A stretch of 43,838 nt of DNA from Actinoplanes utahensis (lineage in GTDB: Bacteria; Actinomycetota; Actinomycetes; Mycobacteriales; Micromonosporaceae): the NCBI RefSeq assembly GCF_016862455.1, contig NZ_BOMZ01000121.1:1-43838 (forward strand). Direction: 5' to 3'. The notes under the pieces are model-generated. The model had not been told where the DNA came from. It saw only the letters and a program-made list of their open reading frames with translations, and made no database searches. Within the stretch, counting starts at the first letter, position 1. Every line of letters starts with the position of its first letter. The position numbers were made by a program, and so were the translations under genes. Shown in pieces: positions 1-8,502 of the stretch.

Positions 1-1227
1 GTCGGTCAGATAGCGGGCGAGGCGTTCGGCGTTGAGTCCCCGCATCGCGTCCTCCACGGCTTCCGGGTCGGAGAGATCGATACCACGGGCCGTCAGCTCC
101 GCGGCGATCTGCTTGGCCGGACCCCACGCCGCCGTGTCGTCGAACGCCTCCTCGAACGCGGGAAGGAACGTGTCGACAGCCTCGACCACCGGACCGATCC
201 ACTCCGGGCCGACCGCACGGCTTCCCAGGGCGTACCGGATCCAGCGCCGCAATACCTCCGGCAGCGCGGCACGCTGCTCGGCGTCCAGCGCCGCCTTGCG
301 CGGCAGCCAGTCGGCCAGGAACAAGCCGACCTGTCCCGGACTCCAGCACAATGGGCCGCTGGTCATGTAGCCGTCCCCGTAATCCAGGAACAGATCAGCC
401 AGCGATCTGGCGACCGTATCGTCCGCCGGCGCGAACCCATCCAGCAGGCGCTCCCGTTCCTCATCGCCCATCGGCGACCAATCACGGAAGTTCGGCAGGT
501 ACGGCAGGCAACGTGACCAAGCCAGCGCCCGCAACTCCAGGAAGTCCTCGTCATCGTGACGGGGCCAGGTCATGTCCGTCGTCCGCAACGCATCCGCCAG
601 CTCCGCCAGCGCAACCTCGACCGGGCACTCGACAGCCGGCATCGGCACCTCGCCCGGCTCACGCAGCTGATCCCAGGTCTCCGCAGCCCCGGGCTGGAGC
701 ACCGCCAGCTTGTCCACCAGCACACCCCCGGCGAGGGAGATCTGCGCCATCAACGTGTGCGGAGTCTGCCCGGCGAACTCGACGAACAGCACATGCTCGC
801 TATCCCAGACATCCACCGCCCGCCACGCCCGAACCGGCTCAAAGACAGGCGCCGCGAACCACGGTGGCGCAGGCTGACTCTCCGACAAGATCTCCAGCGT
901 GCCATCCAGCATCGACCACTCGCCAGGGGCGGCGACACGGCGCAACGCCGCCACCGCGGCCAGCCCGTGCGGTGACGGCCGGGTCGATGCCCGGCCCACC
1001 ACCTCTAGGTGGAACATCTTTTCCGGCTCCTGCTCGCCGAGCCCGGCGTCCGACCACGCCGCGCCGAGCCACTCACTGGCCCACCGCTCCACCTCGAGCA
1101 CACTGTCCTCTGAAACGATCGTCACCGCGTCACGCATCAACCGGTCCGACAACCGCAACTCACGCACCGGGCGCTGCGGACGCCTCGGCTTGCCTCGTCC
1201 CGCGGGACGACCACGACTCTTGGGCAT
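1..1227 (-). CDS. Hypothetical protein, 3' end cut by window edge
   Basis: An uninterrupted minus-strand frame runs from an ATG at 1227 to the first base of the window, 409 codons without a stop, so the C-terminus lies outside. The protein begins with an Arg/Pro/Lys-rich tail (MPKSRGRPAGRGKPRRP), then an acidic, mostly helical body rich in Leu, Trp and Glu, with no membrane segment, signal peptide or catalytic motif that I can see. Codon use is typical high-GC actinobacterial, with G/C in nearly all third positions. I do not recognise the family. It lies outside the inferred attL site, so it is probably a chromosomal gene flanking the island. The ribosome-binding site is weak, so the start could differ. 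Confidence 0.8.
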   Translation of the reverse strand, partial: MPKSRGRPAGRGKPRRPQRPVRELRLSDRLMRDAVTIVSEDSVLEVERWASEWLGAAWSDAGLGEQEPEKMFHLEVVGRASTRPSPHGLAAVAALRRVAAPGEWSMLDGTLEILSESQPAPPWFAAPVFEPVRAWRAVDVWDSEHVLFVEFAGQTPHTLMAQISLAGGVLVDKLAVLQPGAAETWDQLREPGEVPMPAVECPVEVALAELADALRTTDMTWPRHDDEDFLELRALAWSRCLPYLPNFRDWSPMGDEERERLLDGFAPADDTVARSLADLFLDYGDGYMTSGPLCWSPGQVGLFLADWLPRKAALDAEQRAALPEVLRRWIRYALGSRAVGPEWIGPVVEAVDTFLPAFEEAFDDTAAWGPAKQIAAELTARGIDLSDPEAVEDAMRGLNAERLARYLTD

Positions 1228-1682
1228 GAACCCGTCTACCACATCCTGCTCGGGGCGACGCCCGAGCGACCCGCGGTTCGCGCAATGCCACATTTGACCT
1301 GCTCGAACACGCAGGTCAGGCGTGAAGTGGGCCGGACGATGCACTATGCGAACCGCCCGATCATCGCCACCGGCGACCCACTACCGGGACGTTTGGCCAG
1401 CTCACGCCGAATCCGAGCAGCGTCAGGAGGGACTCTGTGTCGGTAACAGCGCCACGGTCAGGCGCGCGCGGCGCCCCAGGGCTCAGCTCACGCTGAGATC
1501 GAATGGAGGAATAGCGGTCTCAGTGGCCAAGCCCTGGGGTTCGAACATTGACTTGAGCCGGATTCCTCAGGTCCAGTTCCCACGCCTTGCCGCCACCTCA
1601 ACTCATAGATGCATGCTGGTGTTCAAGCGCTCACGCCGGGTAGTGTCTCGGCGAGTGGTCTGGAGGCGATGGGGGTCGGCTC
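1228..1682. other. Non-coding stretch around attL
   Basis: No convincing gene is present. Reading on from the att repeat in the integrase frame, codons stay open to a TAA at 1443-1445. In an excised circle this stretch would therefore encode the last ~51 residues of the integrase. The remaining ~240 bp before 1683 should hold the promoter of the helicase-nuclease gene; I see no clear hairpin or operator. Confidence 0.5.
1274..1290. repeat. Candidate attL core (17-bp direct repeat)
   Basis: CGGTTCGCGCAATGCCA is identical to 39340-39356. It sits 47 bp from the start of the flanking minus-strand gene and about 390 bp before the first defence gene. A short shared core fits large serine integrases, whose attP and attB sites share only a short identical stretch. 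The attachment role is inferred. Confidence 0.6.
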
Positions 1683-4600
1683 TTGCCGGACTGGCGTGAC
1701 TTTGTGTGTAGTGCGCTTGACTTCTGGATCAACGCGGAGGGTGGACCGAACCGCATAGGTAGACCGCTGCGGATCGGCCGGGCGCACCCCTTGGAGCCAG
1801 GTTGGTTCTCAGTCGATATACGGGGCTTGCGGTTCAGCGGTATCGATCAAGTCGAGTCGCTGCGGCTGGCCGGGCCGGGTGGCTTGGAGACCGGGCCGTC
1901 GTATGCGGTGCTGGAGGCCGCGCAGGAAGGAGAAACGGTACGGTTTCGGGTTCCTGAATTCATCGATCTCGCCGAGCCGCAGCTTTGGCAGAGTAAACAG
2001 CCGCCCACCCGGCTACTCGTGAAGCTGAAGGAGGGCATCGCCGGACTGAGTGAGGCTGGCCTGGCACATGATCTCGCAGCGGGACGACTCACCGCGGCGC
2101 CGAGCCATCCGCCCCATGTCAACGGGTTCACTCCGGCCCAAGACGCCGCACGCGCAGCATGCCTGGGGCGCGGGGTCCATCTCGTATGGGGTCCTCCCGG
2201 GACGGGAAAGACTCGCGTGCTCACCGAGGCGATAGACGCTCTGGTCCGGGGCGGCAAACGGGTCTTGTTGGTTTCCTCAACCAACATCGCCGTGGACAAC
2301 GCTCTACTCGGCGCGGTACGGAGCAAACGACACCAGCATGGCCATCTCTTGCGTGTCGGCCCGCCTCACCATCCGGAAGTTCTGGAACATCCGGATGTCT
2401 GTTTGCCGGTCCTGGTCGAGCAGCGGCTGGCGACGGTCAGCCGTGAACGATCTAGAATCGAGCAACGTCTGGTGCAGATCCGCAAGGAACGCGGTGAACT
2501 AGCCCGACTGGAAAACGAGCTTACCGACTTTGACGCGGACACCTACCACCGTGCGAGAAGCGCTGTGGCGGCCGCTGCCTCGGTGCCTCAATTGGCAGCC
2601 AACCTGGCCGTGGAGCAGGAAGCTGCGCGCGTCGCGCGGGCCCGGTTAGCAGACGCGACGGAAGCGCGCGATGCCGCAGAGAGCCGATGGCGTGATCTTG
2701 AAGCGGCTCGTCAGGCCTATTCTGAAGTCGACCGGCTCGATCACGAGAGCACCGAGCTCATTGCGGCTGCCGACGGCCAGGCCGCACACGCCCTGCAGGC
2801 GAGCCATGCGGCGGACCTGATCGAAGCCGAGATCCGCGACCTCACTGGTGAGCGACGTTTTCCCCGCTTACGTGATCGCAGCCGGGTGAAGAAACTGGCT
2901 GCCGATCAGGAACAGGCCAGGGCACAGGCACACGAAGCCGGCCTGAGGGCACGCGAAGCGAAAGACCTTGTCGGCCGCCAACAACACCGGATTCGGGGTC
3001 GGATCGAACAGCTGACCACCACGGCCGGCTGCAGCCGTTCGGACATCCGAGAGGCGCAGGCTTCCTTACTGGGCGCACGTCAGGAACTGAAGAAGGCGGC
3101 CACGATCGCCGATGAGACCACGGCTCGTATCGACGCCGCCCAGCAACGTCTGCTCGCCGCAGAGGCCGCATCACCGACCGAAGCACAGCGCAGTTTGCTC
3201 GCCGAGGCGGAGCGTCGTGATTTGGTGACCCTCGATGCGCAGATGCGAGTCTTGCGTACCCGGCTCAACGCTTCCGAAGGTGATTGGGGCCGCCTGGAAG
3301 CCGAGTACACCAAGGTGCAGGAGCAATACACCCGGTTGAGCCGAGACGCCGAGGGCGAGATCATCCGCGGCGCCCGCCTCGTCGCGACCACCCTCGCCCG
3401 ATTGCGCACCAGTAAGCCGCTGATGGAGGGGCCCTACGACGTCGTGCTGGTCGACGAGGTCGGCGCCGCGAATCTTCCCGAGGTGCTGCTCGCAGTATCC
3501 CGTGCCGCCCAGGCGGCCGTCATGTTCGGTGACTTTATGCAGCTCGGCGCCATCATCGACAACGCGGAGGTCGGCAAGGCCGACCGGGCGGACGTGAAGA
3601 AGTGGCTGATCCCAGATGTGTTCGCGCACTGCGGAATCGCCTCGGCGGAAGACGCCGAACGTCATCCCGGCTGCACCATGCTTGACGTCCAACACCGCTT
3701 CGGGCCGCAGATCATGGGTCTGGCCAATGCGATCGCCTACGACGGCCGTCTCAAGCCCGGCGACTCCATCCGTCCGCACGTCGAGAGCGATCCGGAAATC
3801 TTGGTCGTGGACGTCGACAACCTCGGTGAGATCGGCCGCGTACGAAGTGATGGGCGTTTCAAAGGATGGTGGCCAGCCGGTGCATTGCTCGCTCGCGTCC
3901 TGTCCGACTTTCATCAGACCCGTGGAGAGCGCACGGGCATCGTGACCCCCTACGGCCGGCAGGTCGAGGCGACATTGGAAGCGCTCCGTGACCACGAGAC
4001 CGGAACGACCCTGGTGACCGAAGTCGGCACCGCCCACCGTTTCCAGGGACGCGAGTTCCCGATCGTCGTCTTCGACACGGTCGAGGACGAGTACGACAGC
4101 CGCTGGATGGCCGAGGCCAACCGCGCCAAGAGTGCCTTCCTGCGTGACGGTATCCGGCTGTTCAACGTCGCGATCACCCGTACTCAGCACCGTCTCTACC
4201 TGATCGCTAGCCTGAGACGGATCGAGGCCGCCGCAGCAGATACGCCCTTCGGCCACCTCGCCGAACTCGTCAGGCAGAAACAGGCCCGGGTCATCCGCGC
4301 CAACTGTCTGGTCACCCCAACGACTACCCCGGAGGACGATCTGGCGTACCTCACCGGAAGTTTCACGGGGGAGTTGGCCGAATTGCTGGCGCAGCATGTC
4401 CGCGTCGAGGACATCCACGACGAGCGGACGTTCTACGACGTCTTCGCCGATCACATCGCATCGGCGAAGACGTCGATCTGGCTGTGGGCACCATGGACCA
4501 CTACCCGTGTGAAGTCTGTTCTGCCACTGCTGCGCGCGGCCGTCGATCGCGGCGTTCGTATCACCCTTTTCGTCCGCGACCCGGGCGACAAGGTGCAACG

Positions 4601-5030
4601 CGAACCTGAGCACCAAGGGTTCTTGACCGACCTGCGAGCAATACTTCACACAGTCGTGGAGGTCAACGTCATGCACCAGAAGATCGTTGTCATCGACGAA
4701 CGGACAACGCTGCTCGGTAGCCTCAACGTCCTGTCACAGCGGTGGACCCGCGAGGTGATGGTGGCGATGCGTGGCTCACATTTCGCGCGAAAAATGCTCG
4801 AACATGAACATGCTGCCGCCTTCTCTCGCCAGCCACCCTGCGGTGTCTGCGGCAGCCATCAAGTCGATCTTCGCCGACGGCAAAACGGAATCTGGTACTG
4901 GCGCTGCTATGCGGACACCTGCCCGAAATGGACCCCTACGGGGCGAGGCCAATGGACACAGGACATCGACCTCGGCTCGAAGTCGGTGCCCAAGAAAATC
5001 CCTTCTCAGGGCGCTGGCAAGCGCAGCTGA
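1683..5030 (+). CDS. SF1 helicase fused to PLD nuclease (Mokosh type II-like)
   Basis: A 1115-aa protein. A Walker A box (GPPGTGKT, residues 170-177) opens a UPF1/Dna2-like (COG1112) superfamily 1 helicase. Residues ~240-560 are a long Glu/Arg/Ala-rich coiled coil. Helicase motifs follow: DEVG at ~591, a GDFMQL motif, a HRFG motif IV equivalent, AHRFQGREF (motif V) and VAITRTQHR (motif VI). A phospholipase D half-site HQK at 998-1000 is followed by D and GSLN, and a zinc ribbon (C1053, C1056, C1075, C1080) ends the protein. Helicase plus PLD in one chain is the layout of the single-gene Mokosh type II anti-phage system; the match is by architecture only. The start is TTG with GGGGG upstream; GTG at 1704 is an alternative. 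It stands alone and converges on brxHI with a 41-bp gap. Confidence 0.85.
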   Translation: MPDWRDFVCSALDFWINAEGGPNRIGRPLRIGRAHPLEPGWFSVDIRGLRFSGIDQVESLRLAGPGGLETGPSYAVLEAAQEGETVRFRVPEFIDLAEPQLWQSKQPPTRLLVKLKEGIAGLSEAGLAHDLAAGRLTAAPSHPPHVNGFTPAQDAARAACLGRGVHLVWGPPGTGKTRVLTEAIDALVRGGKRVLLVSSTNIAVDNALLGAVRSKRHQHGHLLRVGPPHHPEVLEHPDVCLPVLVEQRLATVSRERSRIEQRLVQIRKERGELARLENELTDFDADTYHRARSAVAAAASVPQLAANLAVEQEAARVARARLADATEARDAAESRWRDLEAARQAYSEVDRLDHESTELIAAADGQAAHALQASHAADLIEAEIRDLTGERRFPRLRDRSRVKKLAADQEQARAQAHEAGLRAREAKDLVGRQQHRIRGRIEQLTTTAGCSRSDIREAQASLLGARQELKKAATIADETTARIDAAQQRLLAAEAASPTEAQRSLLAEAERRDLVTLDAQMRVLRTRLNASEGDWGRLEAEYTKVQEQYTRLSRDAEGEIIRGARLVATTLARLRTSKPLMEGPYDVVLVDEVGAANLPEVLLAVSRAAQAAVMFGDFMQLGAIIDNAEVGKADRADVKKWLIPDVFAHCGIASAEDAERHPGCTMLDVQHRFGPQIMGLANAIAYDGRLKPGDSIRPHVESDPEILVVDVDNLGEIGRVRSDGRFKGWWPAGALLARVLSDFHQTRGERTGIVTPYGRQVEATLEALRDHETGTTLVTEVGTAHRFQGREFPIVVFDTVEDEYDSRWMAEANRAKSAFLRDGIRLFNVAITRTQHRLYLIASLRRIEAAAADTPFGHLAELVRQKQARVIRANCLVTPTTTPEDDLAYLTGSFTGELAELLAQHVRVEDIHDERTFYDVFADHIASAKTSIWLWAPWTTTRVKSVLPLLRAAVDRGVRITLFVRDPGDKVQREPEHQGFLTDLRAILHTVVEVNVMHQKIVVIDERTTLLGSLNVLSQRWTREVMVAMRGSHFARKMLEHEHAAAFSRQPPCGVCGSHQVDLRRRQNGIWYWRCYADTCPKWTPTGRGQWTQDIDLGSKSVPKKIPSQGAGKRS

Positions 5031-5071
5031 CCCCAACCTGATCGGGGCACCGGCTGCTCGAACTTCGCCCG

Positions 5072-7192
5072 TTACGTGTGCACAAACCGTACGGATTCGC
5101 GGAGAACGTCGTCGGCGCCGTCAAGGTCGGCAAGTCGAGCGGCCAGCGTGGCCAGTGCGAGCCGTTCCGGCAAGGCCTGGCTGAACTTGAGTCCGTCGAG
5201 AGCCTTCTTGTTGACCTCGGGGAGGCAGAGTCGCTGGCCGGCATCGGCGATGAGGGCCCGCCATTCGGCGGGGGTGACGTTCTCCCGGAGCCTGATATGC
5301 CGGTCGTCGAAGCGCTGGATCGGATCGACGACTTCGGTCAGGGTGGCGGCGAGTGTGGCGTTCGCGCGGAAACCTGCCCAGGTCCACCAGCGCAGGTCGC
5401 CGCCGCGGTGCTCACGCAAGATGACGGTGCCACCCGGGTGTACCAGCGATGACGTGTCCTCACGCACCTGAGCGAGGCGGTCGACAGCGCGCCGGGTCAG
5501 CTTCACTGGAGGGTCCGCGCCGAGGAGCACCTCGCGCATGGCACGGCTGAGCTCGAACCCGAGTCCGGACCAACCGCCTGCCCCTGTGGACCAGCGGGCC
5601 TTGCCGCCGCCGTCGGCAGGTTCGACGAAGCAGCGCCGACGCCGCCAGTCGATGTAGGTGACTCGCCAATTGCGCCCGTTGAGCAGCAGACGACGGTCGC
5701 CTTTGACCTCTTCGGTGAGCAGCGCCGGGTCGACGCGGCCCAACTCCTCGCGGCCTACCAGCACGGTGAATTCGGGTGCACCGGTGAAGACGGCGGTCAT
5801 GCTCATGAAGTGCCGGTGACCGAAACGCCGTTCAGCTTCGGGCCCGATGAAGAGCATGCCGCCGTCGCTGTCGAGGTAACCCTGGTCGATCAGGTGGCGC
5901 AGGATCGGATCGGCGCTGCGGTCGAACGGTGCAAGCCCATTCCACCACCGTGACCAGTTCTGATCTCCCGCTCGGTGTTCCTGCAGGCAGAGCGCGAGTA
6001 TCTGCTGGGCGGCGATGTGCCGGGGTTCGGGCGGCGCGATGACGGGCTCCACCCATCCACGCCCCCAGAGCAGCAGCAGTGCGGCGGCTTCGATCAGGGC
6101 GTCGCCGTCGCGGGTGAGGAAGAGGCAGTTCCGGGTGCTGCCGGGCCGCCGTCCGGTGCGGCCGAGGCGCTGGAGGAACGATGCCACGGTCGCGGGTGTG
6201 TCGATCTGAATGACGCGGTCGAGGTCGCCGACGTCGATGCCGAGTTCCAGGGTGCTGGTGGAGACGATCACGCAGTCGCGAGCTTCGGCGAAGGCCTCCT
6301 CCGAGCGGCGCCGTTCATCCGCGGAGAGCGAGGCATGTGACAGGAACGTGGTGATGCCTTTGCTTCGCAGGAGGCTGCCGAGTTCTTCGACGGCTTGCCT
6401 GGACTCGCAGAAGACCAAGCGCTTCTCCCCCGCGTGTAGCGCAGCAAGGACCTTGGCAGCGTTCTGGAGGGAGCCGACGTAGTCGAGTTCGATCTCTCCG
6501 GGTGGAGTCGAGGAACTAGCGACGACGGGCAGGTCCGGTGCGACGACACGCGCCGGGCGGCTGCCCGCGCCGGCGCCTTGCAGCCAGGTCAGGAGTCGGC
6601 TGGGATTGCCGACTGTCGCGGACAGCCCGACTCGCTGAACCGGCCGGCCGATCAGGTGGGTGAGCCGTTCGAGTACGGCCAGGAGGTGCCAGCCGCGGTC
6701 GTCGCCGGCGAAGGCGTGGACCTCGTCGACCACCACTGCTTGTAACCCGGAGAAGAATGCACGATGGTCGACGTTCTGGCTGACCAACATCGCCTCCAGG
6801 GACTCCGGCGTGGTCAGCAGCACGTCGGGCCGGGCGGCCAGAATTGCCTTACGGCGGGAGGCGGTTACGTCACCGTGCCACAGCGCGGCTTTCCGGCCGA
6901 GCCATCCGGCGTACCGGTCCAGTCGGGGTTGAAGGTTGTTGAGAAGGGCCTTCAGCGGACAGAGGTAGAGCACCGACGTACCGGACCAACTCTCTGCGGC
7001 CATCCGGGACAGCAGTGGGAAGGCCGCCGCTTCGGTCTTGCCGCCGGCAGTCGGTGCCAGCAGCAGAGCATCCTCACCGGTCAGCAGCGGCTCGACCGCG
7101 GCCTCCTGCAGAGGCCGCAGGCCAGGCCACTGCAGGGAGTTGACGATGTGGTGCAGCAGGACCGGGTGCAGCAGGTCGGCAGGGGTGCTCAC
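5072..7192 (-). CDS. brxHI: BREX-2 DEAD/DEAH-family helicase BrxHI
   Basis: A 706-aa Lhr-like superfamily 2 helicase and the last gene of the BREX type 2 operon. Visible motifs are a Q-motif-like LRPLQ near residue 26, Walker A APTAGGKT (46-53), DEVH (156-159), GLSAT (motif III), STSTLELGID (motif V) and QRLGRTGRR (motif VI), followed by an Lhr-type C-terminal domain rich in Trp and Arg. It starts with GTG, overlapping the brxD stop in a GTGA, so the two are translationally coupled. BrxHI is one of the six core genes of type 2 BREX; the name follows from the helicase type and the gene order. Its exact step in phage exclusion is not established. Confidence 0.93.
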   Translation of the reverse strand: MSTPADLLHPVLLHHIVNSLQWPGLRPLQEAAVEPLLTGEDALLLAPTAGGKTEAAAFPLLSRMAAESWSGTSVLYLCPLKALLNNLQPRLDRYAGWLGRKAALWHGDVTASRRKAILAARPDVLLTTPESLEAMLVSQNVDHRAFFSGLQAVVVDEVHAFAGDDRGWHLLAVLERLTHLIGRPVQRVGLSATVGNPSRLLTWLQGAGAGSRPARVVAPDLPVVASSSTPPGEIELDYVGSLQNAAKVLAALHAGEKRLVFCESRQAVEELGSLLRSKGITTFLSHASLSADERRRSEEAFAEARDCVIVSTSTLELGIDVGDLDRVIQIDTPATVASFLQRLGRTGRRPGSTRNCLFLTRDGDALIEAAALLLLWGRGWVEPVIAPPEPRHIAAQQILALCLQEHRAGDQNWSRWWNGLAPFDRSADPILRHLIDQGYLDSDGGMLFIGPEAERRFGHRHFMSMTAVFTGAPEFTVLVGREELGRVDPALLTEEVKGDRRLLLNGRNWRVTYIDWRRRRCFVEPADGGGKARWSTGAGGWSGLGFELSRAMREVLLGADPPVKLTRRAVDRLAQVREDTSSLVHPGGTVILREHRGGDLRWWTWAGFRANATLAATLTEVVDPIQRFDDRHIRLRENVTPAEWRALIADAGQRLCLPEVNKKALDGLKFSQALPERLALATLAARLADLDGADDVLRESVRFVHT

Positions 7193-8502
7193 AGGTCGAG
7201 GGCGATCTCGTCAGCGCTGGCGGCATTGCGTTCGACGTCGGTCATCTCAGCGGTGGACATGGTGGGTGCGTAGTGCTGCCGCGGGTCGAAGTCGGGGAAC
7301 TGGTCGACCCGGTCGAGAACGTCGCCGACCAGCTTCTTCAGGTAGAGGCGGGGCACGATGCCGACCTTGCCACCCAGTCCGCCGGCGACCGCGCGGGCCA
7401 GTTGGTCGAGGTAGGTGTCGTCGACGAGGTCTCGGACCCGGCTGGCGGCAGATGATCCATCGGCGTACAGGTCACGGACTCGGCCGCCCAGTTCGACCAG
7501 AGAGTCGGTGGTGAAGCCGGCTAGCCGGATCTGCACGGCACGCGGATTGTCGAATCGTGGATCCGTGGCGAAGTCGACGGCGAGACGCTGTGCCAGTGGC
7601 GCCAGACGCTGTACGCCCTGCTGTCCGTCGTAGAAGGCGGGCGTCCCGGTGATGATCAGATACAGCCCCGGGAAGCGGCCGGAGTAGACCTCGTCGATCA
7701 GTTGCCGCAGCGCGTTCAGGGCCTTGTCCCGGGCGTCGGAGCGGACCCGCTGCAGCGTCTCCACCTCGTCGAGCACGAGCAGGAGGCCGGGATGGCCGCT
7801 GTCGCGCAGCACGGCGAGCATTCCCTGGAGGAAGCTGAGCGCGGCGAAATGGTCTAGGTTGCCTTTGACGCCCGCCACCCGTCGCGCCGAGGCTGCCACG
7901 TGCGGCTGGCCACCGAGCCAGGCCAGGACCGCGTCGGCGGTGGCGGCGTCGCCGGCCAGGCTGGCGGTTCGGTACCCACGAAGCGCGGCGGCGAAGGCGG
8001 GCGCCCTTCGGCTCACCTCGGCGAGGCGTTGATCCAGCAGGACGCTCACCGCACGGTCGAGGGCCGCCGCGTCACTGGGATCGACCTCACAGGCGGCCAG
8101 CACGTCCTCTTCCAGGGCGTAGAACCAGCCGTCAACGACCGGGCGCAGGGCACTGGGCGGGAAGGTCGTGGTGGTGAGCCGTTCGGTGAGCCTGCGGTAG
8201 ACAGTCTCCAGCCGGTGCAGTGGTGTCTCGTTCTCCGAGATCTGCACTTCGGCTGTGGCCAGGTTGGCGCGTTTGGCCCGTTCAGCGATCCAGCGCACGA
8301 AGAACGTCTTGCCGGAGCCGTACTCACCGCGGACGGCTTTGAAGACCGAGCCATTGGCGGCGACCGCTTCGATGTCGTCGTCGATGGCACGGTGGAACCG
8401 GTCAAGACCAACCGCGAGCAGGTCAAGACCGGTCGAGGGTACGGCCCCGCGGCGCAGCGCGTCGATGACCTCCCGCCGCCGTAACGGGCTGACGCCACTC
8501 AC
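7189..8502 (-). CDS. brxD: BREX system ATP-binding protein BrxD
   Basis: A 437-aa P-loop ATPase. The open frame extends further upstream, but the start is placed at GTG 8502, which overlaps the pglZ stop in a GTGA, as at the other junctions of this operon. Walker A is GEYGSGKT (59-66) and Walker B is LLLVLDEVETL with D245/E246; a sensor-like ITGTPAFYDG follows. The length and the N-terminal RRREVIDALRRGAVP fit the BrxD (DUF2791) ATPases found next to pglZ in type 2 BREX. It probably acts in the cytoplasm with BrxHI and PglZ. Confidence 0.93.
   Translation of the reverse strand: MSGVSPLRRREVIDALRRGAVPSTGLDLLAVGLDRFHRAIDDDIEAVAANGSVFKAVRGEYGSGKTFFVRWIAERAKRANLATAEVQISENETPLHRLETVYRRLTERLTTTTFPPSALRPVVDGWFYALEEDVLAACEVDPSDAAALDRAVSVLLDQRLAEVSRRAPAFAAALRGYRTASLAGDAATADAVLAWLGGQPHVAASARRVAGVKGNLDHFAALSFLQGMLAVLRDSGHPGLLLVLDEVETLQRVRSDARDKALNALRQLIDEVYSGRFPGLYLIITGTPAFYDGQQGVQRLAPLAQRLAVDFATDPRFDNPRAVQIRLAGFTTDSLVELGGRVRDLYADGSSAASRVRDLVDDTYLDQLARAVAGGLGGKVGIVPRLYLKKLVGDVLDRVDQFPDFDPRQHYAPTMSTAEMTDVERNAASADEIALDL

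Noticed and set aside
351..1229. 292-codon plus-strand open frame at the left edge
   Set aside because: Its translation is Pro/Arg/Ala/Ser-rich without protein character, and it lies opposite the clearly coding minus-strand frame from 1227 to the edge.
3171..4676. 501-codon minus-strand frame inside the helicase-PLD gene
   Set aside because: Typical shadow of a high-GC gene; the plus strand carries all helicase and PLD motifs in this stretch.
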